Of a stretch of 64,000 nucleotides of DNA, positions 1 to 9,164 are shown in pieces. How positions within the stretch are numbered: the stretch's first letter is position 1; each line of letters begins with the position of its first letter. Both the position numbers and the translations under genes were made by a program. The DNA is from Chondrus crispus (lineage: Eukaryota; Rhodophyta; Florideophyceae; Gigartinales; Gigartinaceae): NCBI RefSeq assembly GCF_000350225.1, contig NW_005178984.1:110039-174038 (forward strand), read 5' to 3'. The notes under the pieces are model-generated. The model made no database searches, was not told where the DNA came from, and saw only the letters and a program-made list of their open reading frames with translations.

Positions 1-2949
1 TACAGGGGTGATGACCTGCATCGCGATGCCGTCCGCGATTTCTTTACACGCTTTTACCCCGATCGCGTCGTCGAGGTGGCAGAAAACTCTTTTGTCGTCA
101 CCTTTGAGAAGGAGAGGGATCGCGACGCCGCTTTCGACATGGCCCCGAGACGTCTTGCCAATCAACAACTCCAACTTTGTTGCATTGAGTATGCCCACCG
201 CTCTAGGCGGAAGCACTCCCGCTTTCAGGACTCCACCTATCACCATTCGCGTCGCGATGGAGAGGAGCGAAGGCCATGGCGCGACCACTCCCCCAGACAT
301 CGGAAGTATCGCAGAACCGCCGAGGACGACAACGATGAGGAGCGAAGGGCTACGCGCCGGCCTAGTCGGGAGAGAGAGAGAGAGAGGTGCCGTACAACAA
401 GTCGCGAGAGAAGCCGGGATCGACGACGTCACACAAGCCGCGAAAGAAGGTCCGACCGAAGCCGTGATCCCAGTCGAGAGAGATGGTATGAAAGAGGATT
501 GGATACGAGTCGTGAAAGAAACCGCTGCCGAAGCCGCGAAAGGAGGCGCGATAGAAACCGTGATTTCAGTCGAGAGAGACGGTTCGAGAGAGATTGGGAC
601 TCCTATGACGAGAGAAGGCGTGACCGAAGGCGCGAAAATAGCAGAGATCCTTCTCGGGAGAGAGCCTTTAAGAGAGGACGGGACACGGGTCGTGAAAGAG
701 GGCATGGCCGAAACCGCCAAAACCAGCGCCCCGAGAGTTACGGCGAAAGCCCGATCAGAGCACACGAGAAGCGACGAGACGCGAGCCGCGAACGGAGACG
801 AGATGCGAGGCTAGACCACAGACGAGACGTGAGCCGTGAACGACGACGAGACTTTAGTCGTGAGCGGAGGCGAGGCGTGAGCCGTGAACGACGACGAGAT
901 GTTAGTCGTGAGCGGAGGCGAGGCGTGAGCCGTGAACGACGACGAGACATGAGTCGTGAGGGGAGGCGAGACGTGAGCCCTCAAGGAAAGCGGGATACAA
1001 GTCGTGTACGAAGGAAGGAGAGAAGCAATGAAGGGAGCCGTGAGCACGGTCACGAACAACGTCGTGGTACACAGCACGAAACCCCCCGCGATTTTCACAC
1101 CCGCCCAAGCCAAACGGATGCTGAGACCCTGCGACGCTCTGATGAAAAGCACAGCCCGCGGAAGAAGTTCCATTTTGAGGGGGCCAGTGCGTTGCGCACC
1201 GAGAAGGAGGCCCATACCAAACCGAGTTCTTTGAAACCTTCGACAAGTCAAATGTGGACAAACAACGACACTTCCGCTGACAACGTGGAAAAGGATATTC
1301 ATACTATTGTTTATGAGGAAATCCGACAGCACATTCTCGTACGCCAGGAACGCCATCTCGAAGTTTTTGTGAACAAAAGAGTGATGGAGTACGTCAAAGA
1401 ACGCAAGCTCAGAGAAGAACGAAAGGCCAGCAAATCCCAACTCCCCAAGGAGAAAAAAGCAAGCGCTGCTACAGAAATGCGCACTTCACGAGCAAGCAAT
1501 GACTACTTGGATGACTATTTTCGCAGTGCGAGCCGACCGAAGAAAGCGGGTGAGAAGAGGGAGGAGATCTCTGCGTCGTTGAGCGGAACGAGCCGACGCG
1601 AAAGACTTACGAGAAGCTCTCTCGATCGCGCGAAGTTGAAGACAGTCCCAGAAAGCACTCGCTCAGACGTTGTGACAAACAACCTTGATTCGTCACACTC
1701 CAACCAGAACTCGGATGGTCAAAGTCAGTCCAGCAAGGTCCCCACAAACGAAATTCCTACATCGGCGGCTATGACTTGGAGCTCAGATGATTCTATGGAC
1801 GTCGAGGCGCACACTTCTAATCTGATTGTGGAAGATCACAGAACGGCAAGCTCAACGGTACACAGCACATCCATGCTCAACAAGCTGGCACATCCTAGTG
1901 AGGTCGGCGATGTGAAGGGATCCTCTCAATGCATGGGACAAGAGCCTTTGGGTAAATGCGATGCACTCCGAGAGCACGACGAGTACGAAAACTCTGATTC
2001 ATCAATGCCCGTGGATCTCCATCCGCGGCTAGGTGGGAACGTTGCAGCCACCAAGAGAAAACGAACTCAAATTCAAAGTTATCACGAGAGTTCAGACGAA
2101 GAAGATGATTCTAAGACCGACCAGTTACAGGCATGCAAGCGCCGGAAACCGATTGAAGTATCTCCGAGAGAAACAGCGGTTGCATTTTCGGATGCAGTCA
2201 ATGGTGCCCCGGTCTCTCTTTGCGATATGTCCAAACTCAAAATTTCAAAGAGTTCCATGGGCACAGTTGAACCGGCAAAGGCTGATCTTGTTGCAGTCGC
2301 AGAAAAAACAGAATCAAAGAGTGCACGAACTGCGGGTTACGACAAAAAAGAATGGCGGGCTGCCTCCAAACAACTCAAGAGCCACCATCAGTCTGAAAAC
2401 CGTTCGTTGGAATATTCGAAGCGAGAGAATAGGCAACTCAACCGATCACTTCGGAAGCAACTAAGGATGATCAATCCCAAGAATGACCTATTCACAGCAA
2501 ATAGTCTGAAGCAGCGCAGGCAACCGGTAAAGTATCGAAAGTCAATCATTCACGGCATGGGCCTCTTCGCCCTCGCACCAATTGAAGCCGGCGAGTTTGT
2601 AATCGAGTACATCGGTGAAATTATTCGCGGCTCAGTAGCAAACCTGCGCCAGGAAAAGTACACAAGACGGGGTATGGGAGACTCCTACTTATTCCGCCTG
2701 TCAAACGGTATGGTACTGGATGCCACGCACAAAGGATGTATTGCGAGGTTCATTAACCATTCGTGCGATCCAAACATCACCGCAAAGATCATATCCATTG
2801 ATGGTGAAGACAAGATTGTCTTTTACAGCAAGAGAAACATCAAGAAAGGAGAAGAGTTGACATACGACTACAAGTTCGACTTTGAAGCCGAAGATCTGAA
2901 AATCCCATGCCTTTGTAAGGCGTACAATTGTAGAAAGTTTTTGAATTAG
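1..2949 (+). CDS. SET1: SET1-type histone H3K4 methyltransferase (COMPASS subunit), 5' partial
   Basis: The frame is open from the left edge to a TAG at 2947-2949, about 982 codons, so the true start lies outside. The first 60 residues look like the second half of an RRM (a VVTFE core strand and a final LCCIEY strand). Next come about 300 residues of Arg/Ser/Glu-rich RS-like repeats and a long disordered stretch. An n-SET-like segment begins near 2430. The SET domain (about 2520-2900) has the GMG and YIGE motifs, the cofactor motif NHSCDPN and the catalytic YDY. The post-SET CxCx4C and a terminal FLN end the protein. RRM, n-SET, SET and post-SET in this order are the Set1/SETD1 arrangement, so nuclear H3K4 methylation is expected. 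What is unusual is the long RS-like insert. The family call is secure; no intron is seen. Confidence 0.93.
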   Translation, partial: YRGDDLHRDAVRDFFTRFYPDRVVEVAENSFVVTFEKERDRDAAFDMAPRRLANQQLQLCCIEYAHRSRRKHSRFQDSTYHHSRRDGEERRPWRDHSPRHRKYRRTAEDDNDEERRATRRPSRERERERCRTTSRERSRDRRRHTSRERRSDRSRDPSRERWYERGLDTSRERNRCRSRERRRDRNRDFSRERRFERDWDSYDERRRDRRRENSRDPSRERAFKRGRDTGRERGHGRNRQNQRPESYGESPIRAHEKRRDASRERRRDARLDHRRDVSRERRRDFSRERRRGVSRERRRDVSRERRRGVSRERRRDMSREGRRDVSPQGKRDTSRVRRKERSNEGSREHGHEQRRGTQHETPRDFHTRPSQTDAETLRRSDEKHSPRKKFHFEGASALRTEKEAHTKPSSLKPSTSQMWTNNDTSADNVEKDIHTIVYEEIRQHILVRQERHLEVFVNKRVMEYVKERKLREERKASKSQLPKEKKASAATEMRTSRASNDYLDDYFRSASRPKKAGEKREEISASLSGTSRRERLTRSSLDRAKLKTVPESTRSDVVTNNLDSSHSNQNSDGQSQSSKVPTNEIPTSAAMTWSSDDSMDVEAHTSNLIVEDHRTASSTVHSTSMLNKLAHPSEVGDVKGSSQCMGQEPLGKCDALREHDEYENSDSSMPVDLHPRLGGNVAATKRKRTQIQSYHESSDEEDDSKTDQLQACKRRKPIEVSPRETAVAFSDAVNGAPVSLCDMSKLKISKSSMGTVEPAKADLVAVAEKTESKSARTAGYDKKEWRAASKQLKSHHQSENRSLEYSKRENRQLNRSLRKQLRMINPKNDLFTANSLKQRRQPVKYRKSIIHGMGLFALAPIEAGEFVIEYIGEIIRGSVANLRQEKYTRRGMGDSYLFRLSNGMVLDATHKGCIARFINHSCDPNITAKIISIDGEDKIVFYSKRNIKKGEELTYDYKFDFEAEDLKIPCLCKAYNCRKFLN
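829..972 (+). repeat. three 48-bp in-frame repeats inside SET1
   Basis: Three consecutive 48-bp units each encode 16 residues built on SRERRRG/D. Units differ at single bases and keep the frame. They sit at the end of the RS-like region and look like a recent coding minisatellite expansion, so length variation between strains is likely. Confidence 0.85.
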
Positions 2950-3168
2950 ACAGAAAGCCCGATTTTTAGCGAAATAGCGCTCCCGGTTTTGGCATCACGG
3001 TAGCATTAGAGTTAACCTTTTCACAACCTAACACATTATTATCATTCAACCTTATCCCGATTGCTCTTATAAACTTCTCACATTAATCCGCGCTTACCGT
3101 ATCACGTTAGCATAGGGCCAAAGCTCAGCTTTGAAGTTTTCGTGTGCCTAAAGTTAATCTCTCTCAAG

Positions 3169-3405
3169 TCAGCGGTTCGCCACCGCGGACTTCTTTCCCG
3201 CTCTCGTATGTTGCAGCAGCATTTTTTGATGCCCTGAGACGAGACTAGCTAGTGTCCACCAGCCTTGTAACGTCTGATACGATACAATCCTGTCTACTTG
3301 CACATCTGTCAAGAGCTCGCACACCTCTGATGTCCACCTGCCCTTGACCCGATCCATCTTGGACGCCGTGCCTAAGTTGAAATCTACCATATCAATGTTC
3401 GCCAT
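3169..3405 (-). CDS. small hypothetical protein (weak)
   Basis: A 78-codon minus-strand ORF starts with ATG at 3405 (MANID...) and ends at 3169. Composition is ordinary (mixed hydrophobic and charged, two Trp in a row), unlike the low-complexity frames around it. Its start faces the GC-rich ORF at 3685, so the 280 bp between could be a shared divergent promoter. I recognise no family. It may be a chance ORF or a terminal exon. Confidence 0.25.
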   Translation of the reverse strand: MANIDMVDFNLGTASKMDRVKGRWTSEVCELLTDVQVDRIVSYQTLQGWWTLASLVSGHQKMLLQHTRAGKKSAVANR

Positions 3406-3684
3406 TCCCCCATCTGCACCCCCCTTCTTGCGCGCGCCGCCCGCGCGACACAATCGACATCGAGCGCGCCCGTCGCCGCGGGCGGCGGGGTTTTGCCCGT
3501 CCCCGCCAAACGCATGGACAGCGCGCGTGTGCCCGCCGCGTTCCAGTCGCGTGGCGGACGCTTCTCCGCCGCGACTCTACTTGCTCACGCGCGCGCGCGC
3601 GGTGCGCATAAAAGTCGGGGCCGCCGCGCGCCGCGATCCGCGGGCAAGCATCCCCCCCGCCCCCGGCACTGGCAGCGCGCGAGG

Positions 3685-3769
3685 ATGAGCGGCGGCAGCA
3701 GCAGCAGCGGGATAGAGGGCGGGGGCGCGCTCGAGGGGCTGGACAGGCTGCTGCCGCCGCTGGCGGAGC

Positions 3770-3800
<31 letters not shown>

Positions 3801-4113
3801 AGCAGCGGGGCGTAGGCTGAACGCGATGTCGCCGTTCTCAGAGAATTTCGAGATGCTGCCGGTGGGGTGGGACGCGGCGGCGGGTGAGGGCGGCGGAGAG
3901 GGCTCTGACGGTGGGACACGGGCTGGCCTGGCGGCGGCGGCGGGCCAGGCGGGCGAAGGCGAAGGCGAAGGGGCGGCGGCGAAAGCGGCGTGCGTGGCGG
4001 AGCGGAGGGCGAGTGCGGCGCAGAACGGGGCGGGCGCGAGGCGGAGCCGCGAGGAGAGGAAGGTGCGGGAATCGCGGAAGACGGCGTGGAGATGTGGAAG
4101 AGAAAGTACGTAG
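3685..4113 (+). CDS. Gly/Ala-rich hypothetical protein, possibly a truncated first exon
   Basis: A 142-codon ORF starts at an ATG in the middle of a sharp GC island (about 3420-4110). The product has a poly-Gly run near residue 35, a short ordinary segment (SPFSENFEMLPVGWD) and Ala/Gly/Glu repeats. The end is strongly basic (RRSREERKVRESRK), reminiscent of a bZIP basic region but too short to call. The ORF stops just before two hairpins and a pogo transposon, so the rest of a gene may have been displaced by insertions. It could equally be spurious GC-rich ORF space. Confidence 0.35.
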
Positions 4114-4118
4114 CGTGA

Positions 4119-4144
4119 AGGAGGGCGTGATTTCACGCCCTCCT
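4119..4144. repeat. perfect 12-bp-stem palindrome
   Basis: AGGAGGGCGTGA is followed by TT and then by its exact reverse complement. It lies immediately after the GC-rich ORF and a few bases before the next, longer hairpin. Confidence 0.85.
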
Positions 4145-4147
4145 ATT

Positions 4148-4218
4148 CACCAACGATGCAAGTACTGTAGTACTTTACTCCTTTCAAAAGGAGTACAGTA
4201 CTACTTGCATCGTTGGTG
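4148..4218. repeat. 71-bp near-perfect hairpin, possible tiny foldback element
   Basis: CACCAACGATGCAAGTA at the left end returns as its exact reverse complement at the right end. Stem pairing continues through the GTAGTAC/TACTCC portion to a very short loop around CTTTCAAAAG. No clear target duplication flanks it. It could be a foldback MITE or a replication-templated palindrome. Confidence 0.7.
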
Positions 4219-4615
4219 AGTTACAGAACCCTTGGGTAACAGCGAGGATAGTTTTCCGTGGAAACGTGTGACTGGTGTTCCAGCAGAGTTGCAGCTGCCA
4301 CTGCTGAATCGAGAAACTCATACAAGTTCCATACCCCAAAAGTTGAACACGTTCCCAAAAGTTGAACAAAGCAAAAATTTGTAATTTTTATCAACTAGAG
4401 TACCATTTCAAGTGCGGATAGCTCTCGGTTGCAACAACATTCAATTCAGCGATGAAACTGTCAGCTAAATATATATACAAATCTCATAATCAAGTCTGCC
4501 GCCCTCCGTTTTCATGGAATACATCCTTCAACAGGTGTGTTCCAATGCTGGGAACAGCCCAACTCAACTTCAAACCGCACCGATCTGTCTCCTCAGTGCA
4601 CTGTAGTGTCGAGGC

Positions 4616-6310
4616 ATGAAGTCTCGCAAGACTTCCAAACCTGAGCGTCTATTTCTCAAAGCCGTTGAGGCTGTAGAGAACAGACAGGCGACTCGCCGTG
4701 AGGCCGCCATAATTGCAAGATTGCCTCTCTCAACATTCCAATACGGACTGCAAAAAAAATCCCAACCTCAAGCAGGGCTCAAATTTTTGTCGGCAGCGGA
4801 GGAAAACACTGTAGTCGAACTCATTGCTCGCTATGCTCACCGTAGATTTAATCTTCGACGTAATGATGTTGCCCTCGCCATCCAGGATCTCGTGACTTCT
4901 ATGCCTTTAGAACGACAGAGACGTTTACCATTCAAAGATGGTAAACCTGGGCAAAAATATTTAAAAGCTTTTGCCCAACGACATGCAAGCCGAATCAAGT
5001 TCGGAAGGGCCTCCCTACAGGAACAGGCAAGATGGCGTGCGACGAATGCTGACAATCTTACCAAACATTTTGCTCGATTAGAGGCAATTATCCAAGAGCA
5101 CAACACTGACGCCCCGCGAATAGCCAACCTCGACGAAACTGGAACCACTCCTGATGACGACTGTACTAAGTCGCCTCGGACTAAGAGCTACTGCCTTCGT
5201 GGAAGCTACGCACAACAGCAGGCACCTAAATTTTCTAACGTCAAGCGCATCACAATGATGCGATTTGTTTTTGCAGACAGTCATGTCGGGAGACCTTTAT
5301 TCGCAATCCGGGGCACACAACTTAAGTTTCGGTTTGTTATCAAAAACGGTATCAGGGTTATGGAGACTGTAGCCGACTGCCTTCCCCGTGACAGCTTGAT
5401 TACAACAAGACAAGAAGTGGCAAGTGTCGACTCACATAATTTCTACAACTGGGCTGCTGTCTTTGCCGAAGACATGAAGGGACTGACGGATAACGGTAGA
5501 AAAGTTTTGCTCATTCTTGACGGGTATCGCTGCCACATGGCCTACCCAATTCTAAAATTGCTTGAAACCCATGGTATCATTTTGTATGCCCTTTCCACGC
5601 ATACCAGTGGGAGCACCCAGCCGCTCGACGTCAGCGTATTTGGTCCATTTAAAGAACATTTACGAAACTGCATTGAAGAGCTCGCCACTCCCTTTTCTAC
5701 CAACGTTTATGATGTTTTTGATTACTTGAAGGTAATGAGAGAGGCGTACGGATTAGCATTCACTAGGAAGAATGTGCTCTCTGGATTTGAGAAGTCTGGA
5801 ATTTGGCCGCTCAACTACAAAGCTTTGCTGAACACTCCCCGACCTGCATCTACAATCAACACGTACAAAATTTTATCGGTTTGCCAATTGGAAGAACTAA
5901 TGGAGGGGCGTCGAGCGAGGAGGAGAGAAATTATGGGCATCCAACCTGTTGTCACCAAGTCTGGTTTTGTAGACACAACTAGTGGCCTCCTGTTAACGAG
6001 CCCTCAGACCATAGTATTGGCGAACCAAAAGCACAAGAACGATACGCTAAGGCTGGCCGCAAAAGAAAGGAAACTAGCAGAGTCTGCTCGGAAAGAAGCT
6101 GAAACTAGCGATCGTGTGCGTGCGGAGCGTTTGCGACATGATGCAAAAGCATTGGCGTTTAGAATTAAGCGTTATGGTGTCTGCGATAGAGCTCCAAAGC
6201 CGTTAGCGGTTCGTCGTCAAATTGCCAAGGAGCGAACTGCTGCGATGAAGGAACGCTCTGCCAAGTTGGCAAACATGCAAAGCACCCGACATTCAATCTC
6301 AGACAGTTAA
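4616..6310 (+). CDS. pogo-like DDE transposase
   Basis: 564 codons from ATG to TAA with no interruption. The N-terminus carries a psq-type helix-turn-helix (about residues 10-50) and a CENP-B/Tc5-like DNA-binding region (about 55-140). The DDE_1 catalytic core follows: NLDETG near residue 171, LLILDGYRCH near 300 and QPLDVSVFGPF near 335 provide the three acidic positions. The C-terminal 120 residues are a charged helical tail. It would cut and paste its own 2.26-kb element into TA sites. The intact frame and matched ends suggest recent or current activity. Confidence 0.9.
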   Translation: MKSRKTSKPERLFLKAVEAVENRQATRREAAIIARLPLSTFQYGLQKKSQPQAGLKFLSAAEENTVVELIARYAHRRFNLRRNDVALAIQDLVTSMPLERQRRLPFKDGKPGQKYLKAFAQRHASRIKFGRASLQEQARWRATNADNLTKHFARLEAIIQEHNTDAPRIANLDETGTTPDDDCTKSPRTKSYCLRGSYAQQQAPKFSNVKRITMMRFVFADSHVGRPLFAIRGTQLKFRFVIKNGIRVMETVADCLPRDSLITTRQEVASVDSHNFYNWAAVFAEDMKGLTDNGRKVLLILDGYRCHMAYPILKLLETHGIILYALSTHTSGSTQPLDVSVFGPFKEHLRNCIEELATPFSTNVYDVFDYLKVMREAYGLAFTRKNVLSGFEKSGIWPLNYKALLNTPRPASTINTYKILSVCQLEELMEGRRARRREIMGIQPVVTKSGFVDTTSGLLLTSPQTIVLANQKHKNDTLRLAAKERKLAESARKEAETSDRVRAERLRHDAKALAFRIKRYGVCDRAPKPLAVRRQIAKERTAAMKERSAKLANMQSTRHSISDS

Positions 6311-6453
6311 TTTGGGAATATTTTTGGATGCTTTATTTGCATCAGCCAATAAATTTTGTGTTCAAGTTTTGGGTTCTATTGGAGACCAATTTGGATGGCA
6401 TGGAATGAGGAACCAATGGACGGACCGTGTCGCACCTGTTTTGATTGAGATTA

Positions 6454-6479
6454 GAGGGAATCTGTAAACAGATTCCCTC
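6454..6479. repeat. perfect 26-bp palindrome in the pogo 3' region
   Basis: GAGGGAATCTGT is followed by AA and its exact reverse complement, between the transposase stop and the right terminal repeat. It may act as a 3' end/termination structure or be a templated inversion like others in this window. Confidence 0.75.
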
Positions 6480-6588
6480 CACTCTAACCTTTCTATTGCA
6501 CCTGAGACGGCCAGAAGCGAGTATTTTTAAGATTATATTCCAAAGGTGACTGTTGATCTGTTCAAAATTTGGGGACCCGAACTTGTAC

Positions 6589-7033
6589 AACCTTTTACTT
6601 CGTCGTCTCTCTAGCCAGTCTCACTCCTAAGTTATCCGTCTCGCTGCTGGCTGTGATCGGACAGCCTATTGTGGTCGGTCTGTCACTGAGGGCCGCTTGT
6701 TTCACCTGTGCCGGCCTAAACACTTTCCCTTTTGCCAGTGGTTATCTCCCACATATTAACCGATGCCCCTTGCGGAGACGGTGTTTTTAATTGGATTGAG
6801 TGACGACGCCGACGTTCCGTAAAGGAAGAGGGAAGGACAATGTCGGATGGCAGACTTGGCAGGCCGCCGCTTGGCGCGAAGGAGGAGGGTGTCAATGTGG
6901 CGATGGTTTGAGGTATGTATGAGAGGGGAAGGATACTAAGGATACTGGACTACAGTTGGCACTCAGGTGCATTATTCTTCTCACACGTGTGGACCCGCGT
7001 ACGTGTCCCATTCGCCTCTGAACATGGCCCTCA
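6589..7033. other. intergenic spacer, nothing recognised
   Basis: About 440 bp between the pogo element and the MITE. Only short ORFs without family features are present. No RNA gene, terminal repeat or promoter could be supported. Confidence 0.5.
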
Positions 7034-7279
7034 GGGCCATTCCATTCATCGTGATTGGCAATCACGCAATCACGCAATCACGTCAATAAATGGTGCCTGC
7101 TCCCTTGTGGTTGGTTGTTTATATTACGTTTCCTAAAAAATGGTCATGCTCATTAAAGAAATAAACAATCGACTTAAAATTAATCTTGTGCTCCAACTTG
7201 CTGAACGACGTTAAATTAATGTCGTGATCGCGTGATTGCATGATTGCATGATTGCCAATCACGATGACTGGAATGGCCC
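7034..7279. mobile_element. 246-bp MITE with long inverted repeats
   Basis: Left arm begins GGGCCATTCC and runs about 50 bp through several short CAATCACG repeats. The right arm is its imperfect reverse complement ending GGAATGGCCC. TCA at 7031-7033 and TCA at 7280-7282 give a 3-bp target duplication, as in PIF/Harbinger-derived MITEs. The interior has no coding capacity. The superfamily assignment rests only on the TSD length and the G-rich terminus. Confidence 0.72.
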
Positions 7280-7321
7280 TCATTTCACTATCAATCAACC
7301 TGTCACGCCGCACAGTACAGT

Positions 7322-7744
7322 TGTGAGAAGTGGTACAACGTTCACACGTAGTACAGATATGTCGTACGTGTGGAAGCTTCTAAAGAACACAAGAGCATAT
7401 CATGCGTTCGTAATTCGAATGCCGACCGCCGGCAGGTGTGCGCAAAGGTCGCGGTGCCACGCACACTATCTATCGAATGCAATTAGATAGTGGCATTCGC
7501 CACGCCGGTTGAATGAAGCAATTGGGGCACCCGACGGCAATTAGCCTTGAGAGGAGGGACAGGCAGTCTCTTCTCCAAGGGTGTATCTGGAGCCATATAC
7601 ATCAGCCTCAGCAACGAGCAGCGGAAGGCGAGCGAGGAGCACGCAGCAACTAATAAAGAAAGAGCAAGCAACGCTCGGGCTTTTTGTGCCTGTTCCACGT
7701 GTCTGTTACACAACGCCATACTAACAGTTCGGAGTGCCCCTACA
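7322..7744 (+). repeat. copia-1 5' LTR (423 bp)
   Basis: It begins TGTGAGAAGTGG and ends GTGCCCCTACA. The boundaries come from comparison with the LTR of copia-2 (27329-27751, reversed), which is also exactly 423 bp. The first bases downstream (CTGCGCGCAAGATTAG) do not start with TGG, so priming may use an internal tRNA segment, as in some copia elements. This is inference. Confidence 0.85.
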
Positions 7745-7761
7745 CTGCGCGCAAGATTAGT

Positions 7762-9027
7762 ATGTCAGAACTGAATCCCACAGTTATGGGCCCAGGCGCT
7801 CATGCCGGACATATTAATCTCTATGAACCACCCAAGTTAAGAATGAACAGTGACAAGTTTATGTGGCGCCAGGCAGTTCGTACATGGGCAATGAAAATAA
7901 GGTCTTTTGCTAAGGGAGGAGACAACAAAGCCAAAGGCATTGCGAACAGCCTTGGTATTACCTTATATTCAGCTATGGATTATTCATTTGTACAAGTGGT
8001 GGACAATGCTATTGCATCTGGAGAGTTTAAACTCGTCGCAGATGATGACGATCAAGATGCGATGATCGACCAACGAGAAGTCACAGAGAAAATCATCGAA
8101 TTAGTTGCAAAAGACTCCGTCACGGACAGTGTACGAAGGTTGGTTAAAATGAGCCATGACATTCATAACTGCAAGCGAGGCACTTCTGAGTCTTTTGAGT
8201 TGTTTGCGGAGCGTTTTCGAGGTATAGCTCAGACATACCTCAACCATTGCCATGCAGGCAGCACTTCTCAAGACAGCCAAAATTTTGCTATGCTACTCCT
8301 CGAGAATGCTAACCTACCCTCATCAACATTCGCCAACATAGTTAGCATCCTCATCGCAGATGCCAAAGAGCAGTCGAAACGTATGACTTGTAATCTCAAC
8401 ATGCCATCCGCTAAATTCACGGAAATTGAGACGAATTTCAAGAAACTCATGGAAAAATGGAGGAACGTAAGTGCCCAAGCAGACACGCCGTCCATAGACT
8501 CGATCTCAGGTAACGAGATTGGATCCATGTTGCGCATACTTGGTAATAGCATCAGCAATGCTAAACCCTCATCCAACACCACGATGAAAGATGACAGGGT
8601 CACTTATGTCATTCGTCTTGAAGATGCTGTATCCGCCTTGAAGGATATCAAGATGCAGGATAATACATCCACGCTATCTCCTGGTCCTCCTGTAGGCGAA
8701 GGTGCAGTCTATATGGAGAAATCTAAAGGGAAACAACAGCCAAGCACTTTTGAGGGGGTTGAGGGAACAATGATGGCAAAGCGTAATGACTACCAAGGAC
8801 GTCGAAATGGCCATTATTCCTTCCAGAATAGATACAAATCGAAACAACGCATCCCGGCAAACACCGGACCGAAAAGCAAGACACGATGCGCTGATTGTGA
8901 TGAGCTCGGCCATTGGAGGGGAGATCCAGAGTGTAAAATAAGTGGAAGCAGTAAGCGTGTACGGTTTGATACTGAAGGCCCCGGCAATGATGACTTTAAC
9001 AAGGGCAAAAGGCAGTATTTTCAATAA
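7762..9027 (+). CDS. gag: copia Gag with zinc knuckle
   Basis: 421 codons from the ATG of MSELNP at 7762. That ATG was chosen because the upstream extension falls in the LTR. The body is a helical capsid-like region. Near the C-terminus is a CADCDELGHWRGDPEC zinc knuckle (CX2CX4HX6C, slightly longer than the usual CCHC) followed by a basic tail. It would assemble the virus-like particle and bind element RNA. The stop (TAA, 9025-9027) overlaps the pol frame, which lies one base back (-1), so a -1 frameshift probably makes Gag-Pol. Confidence 0.85.
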   Translation: MSELNPTVMGPGAHAGHINLYEPPKLRMNSDKFMWRQAVRTWAMKIRSFAKGGDNKAKGIANSLGITLYSAMDYSFVQVVDNAIASGEFKLVADDDDQDAMIDQREVTEKIIELVAKDSVTDSVRRLVKMSHDIHNCKRGTSESFELFAERFRGIAQTYLNHCHAGSTSQDSQNFAMLLLENANLPSSTFANIVSILIADAKEQSKRMTCNLNMPSAKFTEIETNFKKLMEKWRNVSAQADTPSIDSISGNEIGSMLRILGNSISNAKPSSNTTMKDDRVTYVIRLEDAVSALKDIKMQDNTSTLSPGPPVGEGAVYMEKSKGKQQPSTFEGVEGTMMAKRNDYQGRRNGHYSFQNRYKSKQRIPANTGPKSKTRCADCDELGHWRGDPECKISGSSKRVRFDTEGPGNDDFNKGKRQYFQ

Positions 9028-9164
9028 AAGGATTAGCGGAGCTCTGCGCTGATCCTAACCCAATTCTTGATGAAGGAGCCCCGATGACATGGGGCGCCAT
9101 TGAAAACGCCGTCTCACTTTGCGATGCACTGCAGTGCATCGCAAAGTGAGACGGCGAGATTGCC
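9021..9164 (+). pseudogene. copia protease start, broken by a palindromic insertion
   Basis: In the -1 frame relative to gag the sequence reads through KGLAELCADPNP and ILDEGAPMTWG, the position of the aspartic protease active site. The usual D(S/T)GA is DEGA here. About 35 codons later a TGA (9147-9149) stops the frame. The stop lies in the right half of a 48-bp perfect palindrome (9108-9155). After it the same frame continues without further interruption into the large pol ORF. Confidence 0.7.
9108..9155. repeat. 48-bp perfect palindrome (24-bp arms, no loop)
   Basis: The left arm starts GCCGTCTCACTTTGCG and the right arm is its exact reverse complement with the centre at 9131/9132. It sits inside pol. 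The right arm is exactly 8 codons long and carries the in-frame TGA, and omitting it would keep the frame open. It therefore reads as an inverted templated duplication of the left arm. Confidence 0.9.

Larger units (their letters stand above)
4323..6586 (+). mobile_element. complete pogo-like DNA transposon (Tc1/mariner superfamily)
   Basis: The element is bounded by TA at 4321-4322 and TA at 6587-6588, the target duplication typical of this superfamily. The ends are inverted repeats: CAAGTTC, four variable bases, CCCCAAA, two variable bases, TTGAACA. 21 of 27 positions match between ends. A second internal copy of the AAAAGTTGAACA motif follows at about 4357-4368. The single gene inside is an intact transposase. 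Total length is 2,264 bp. The ends and TSD were found by eye; the agreement of TSD, TIR and gene makes the boundaries reliable. Confidence 0.88.
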
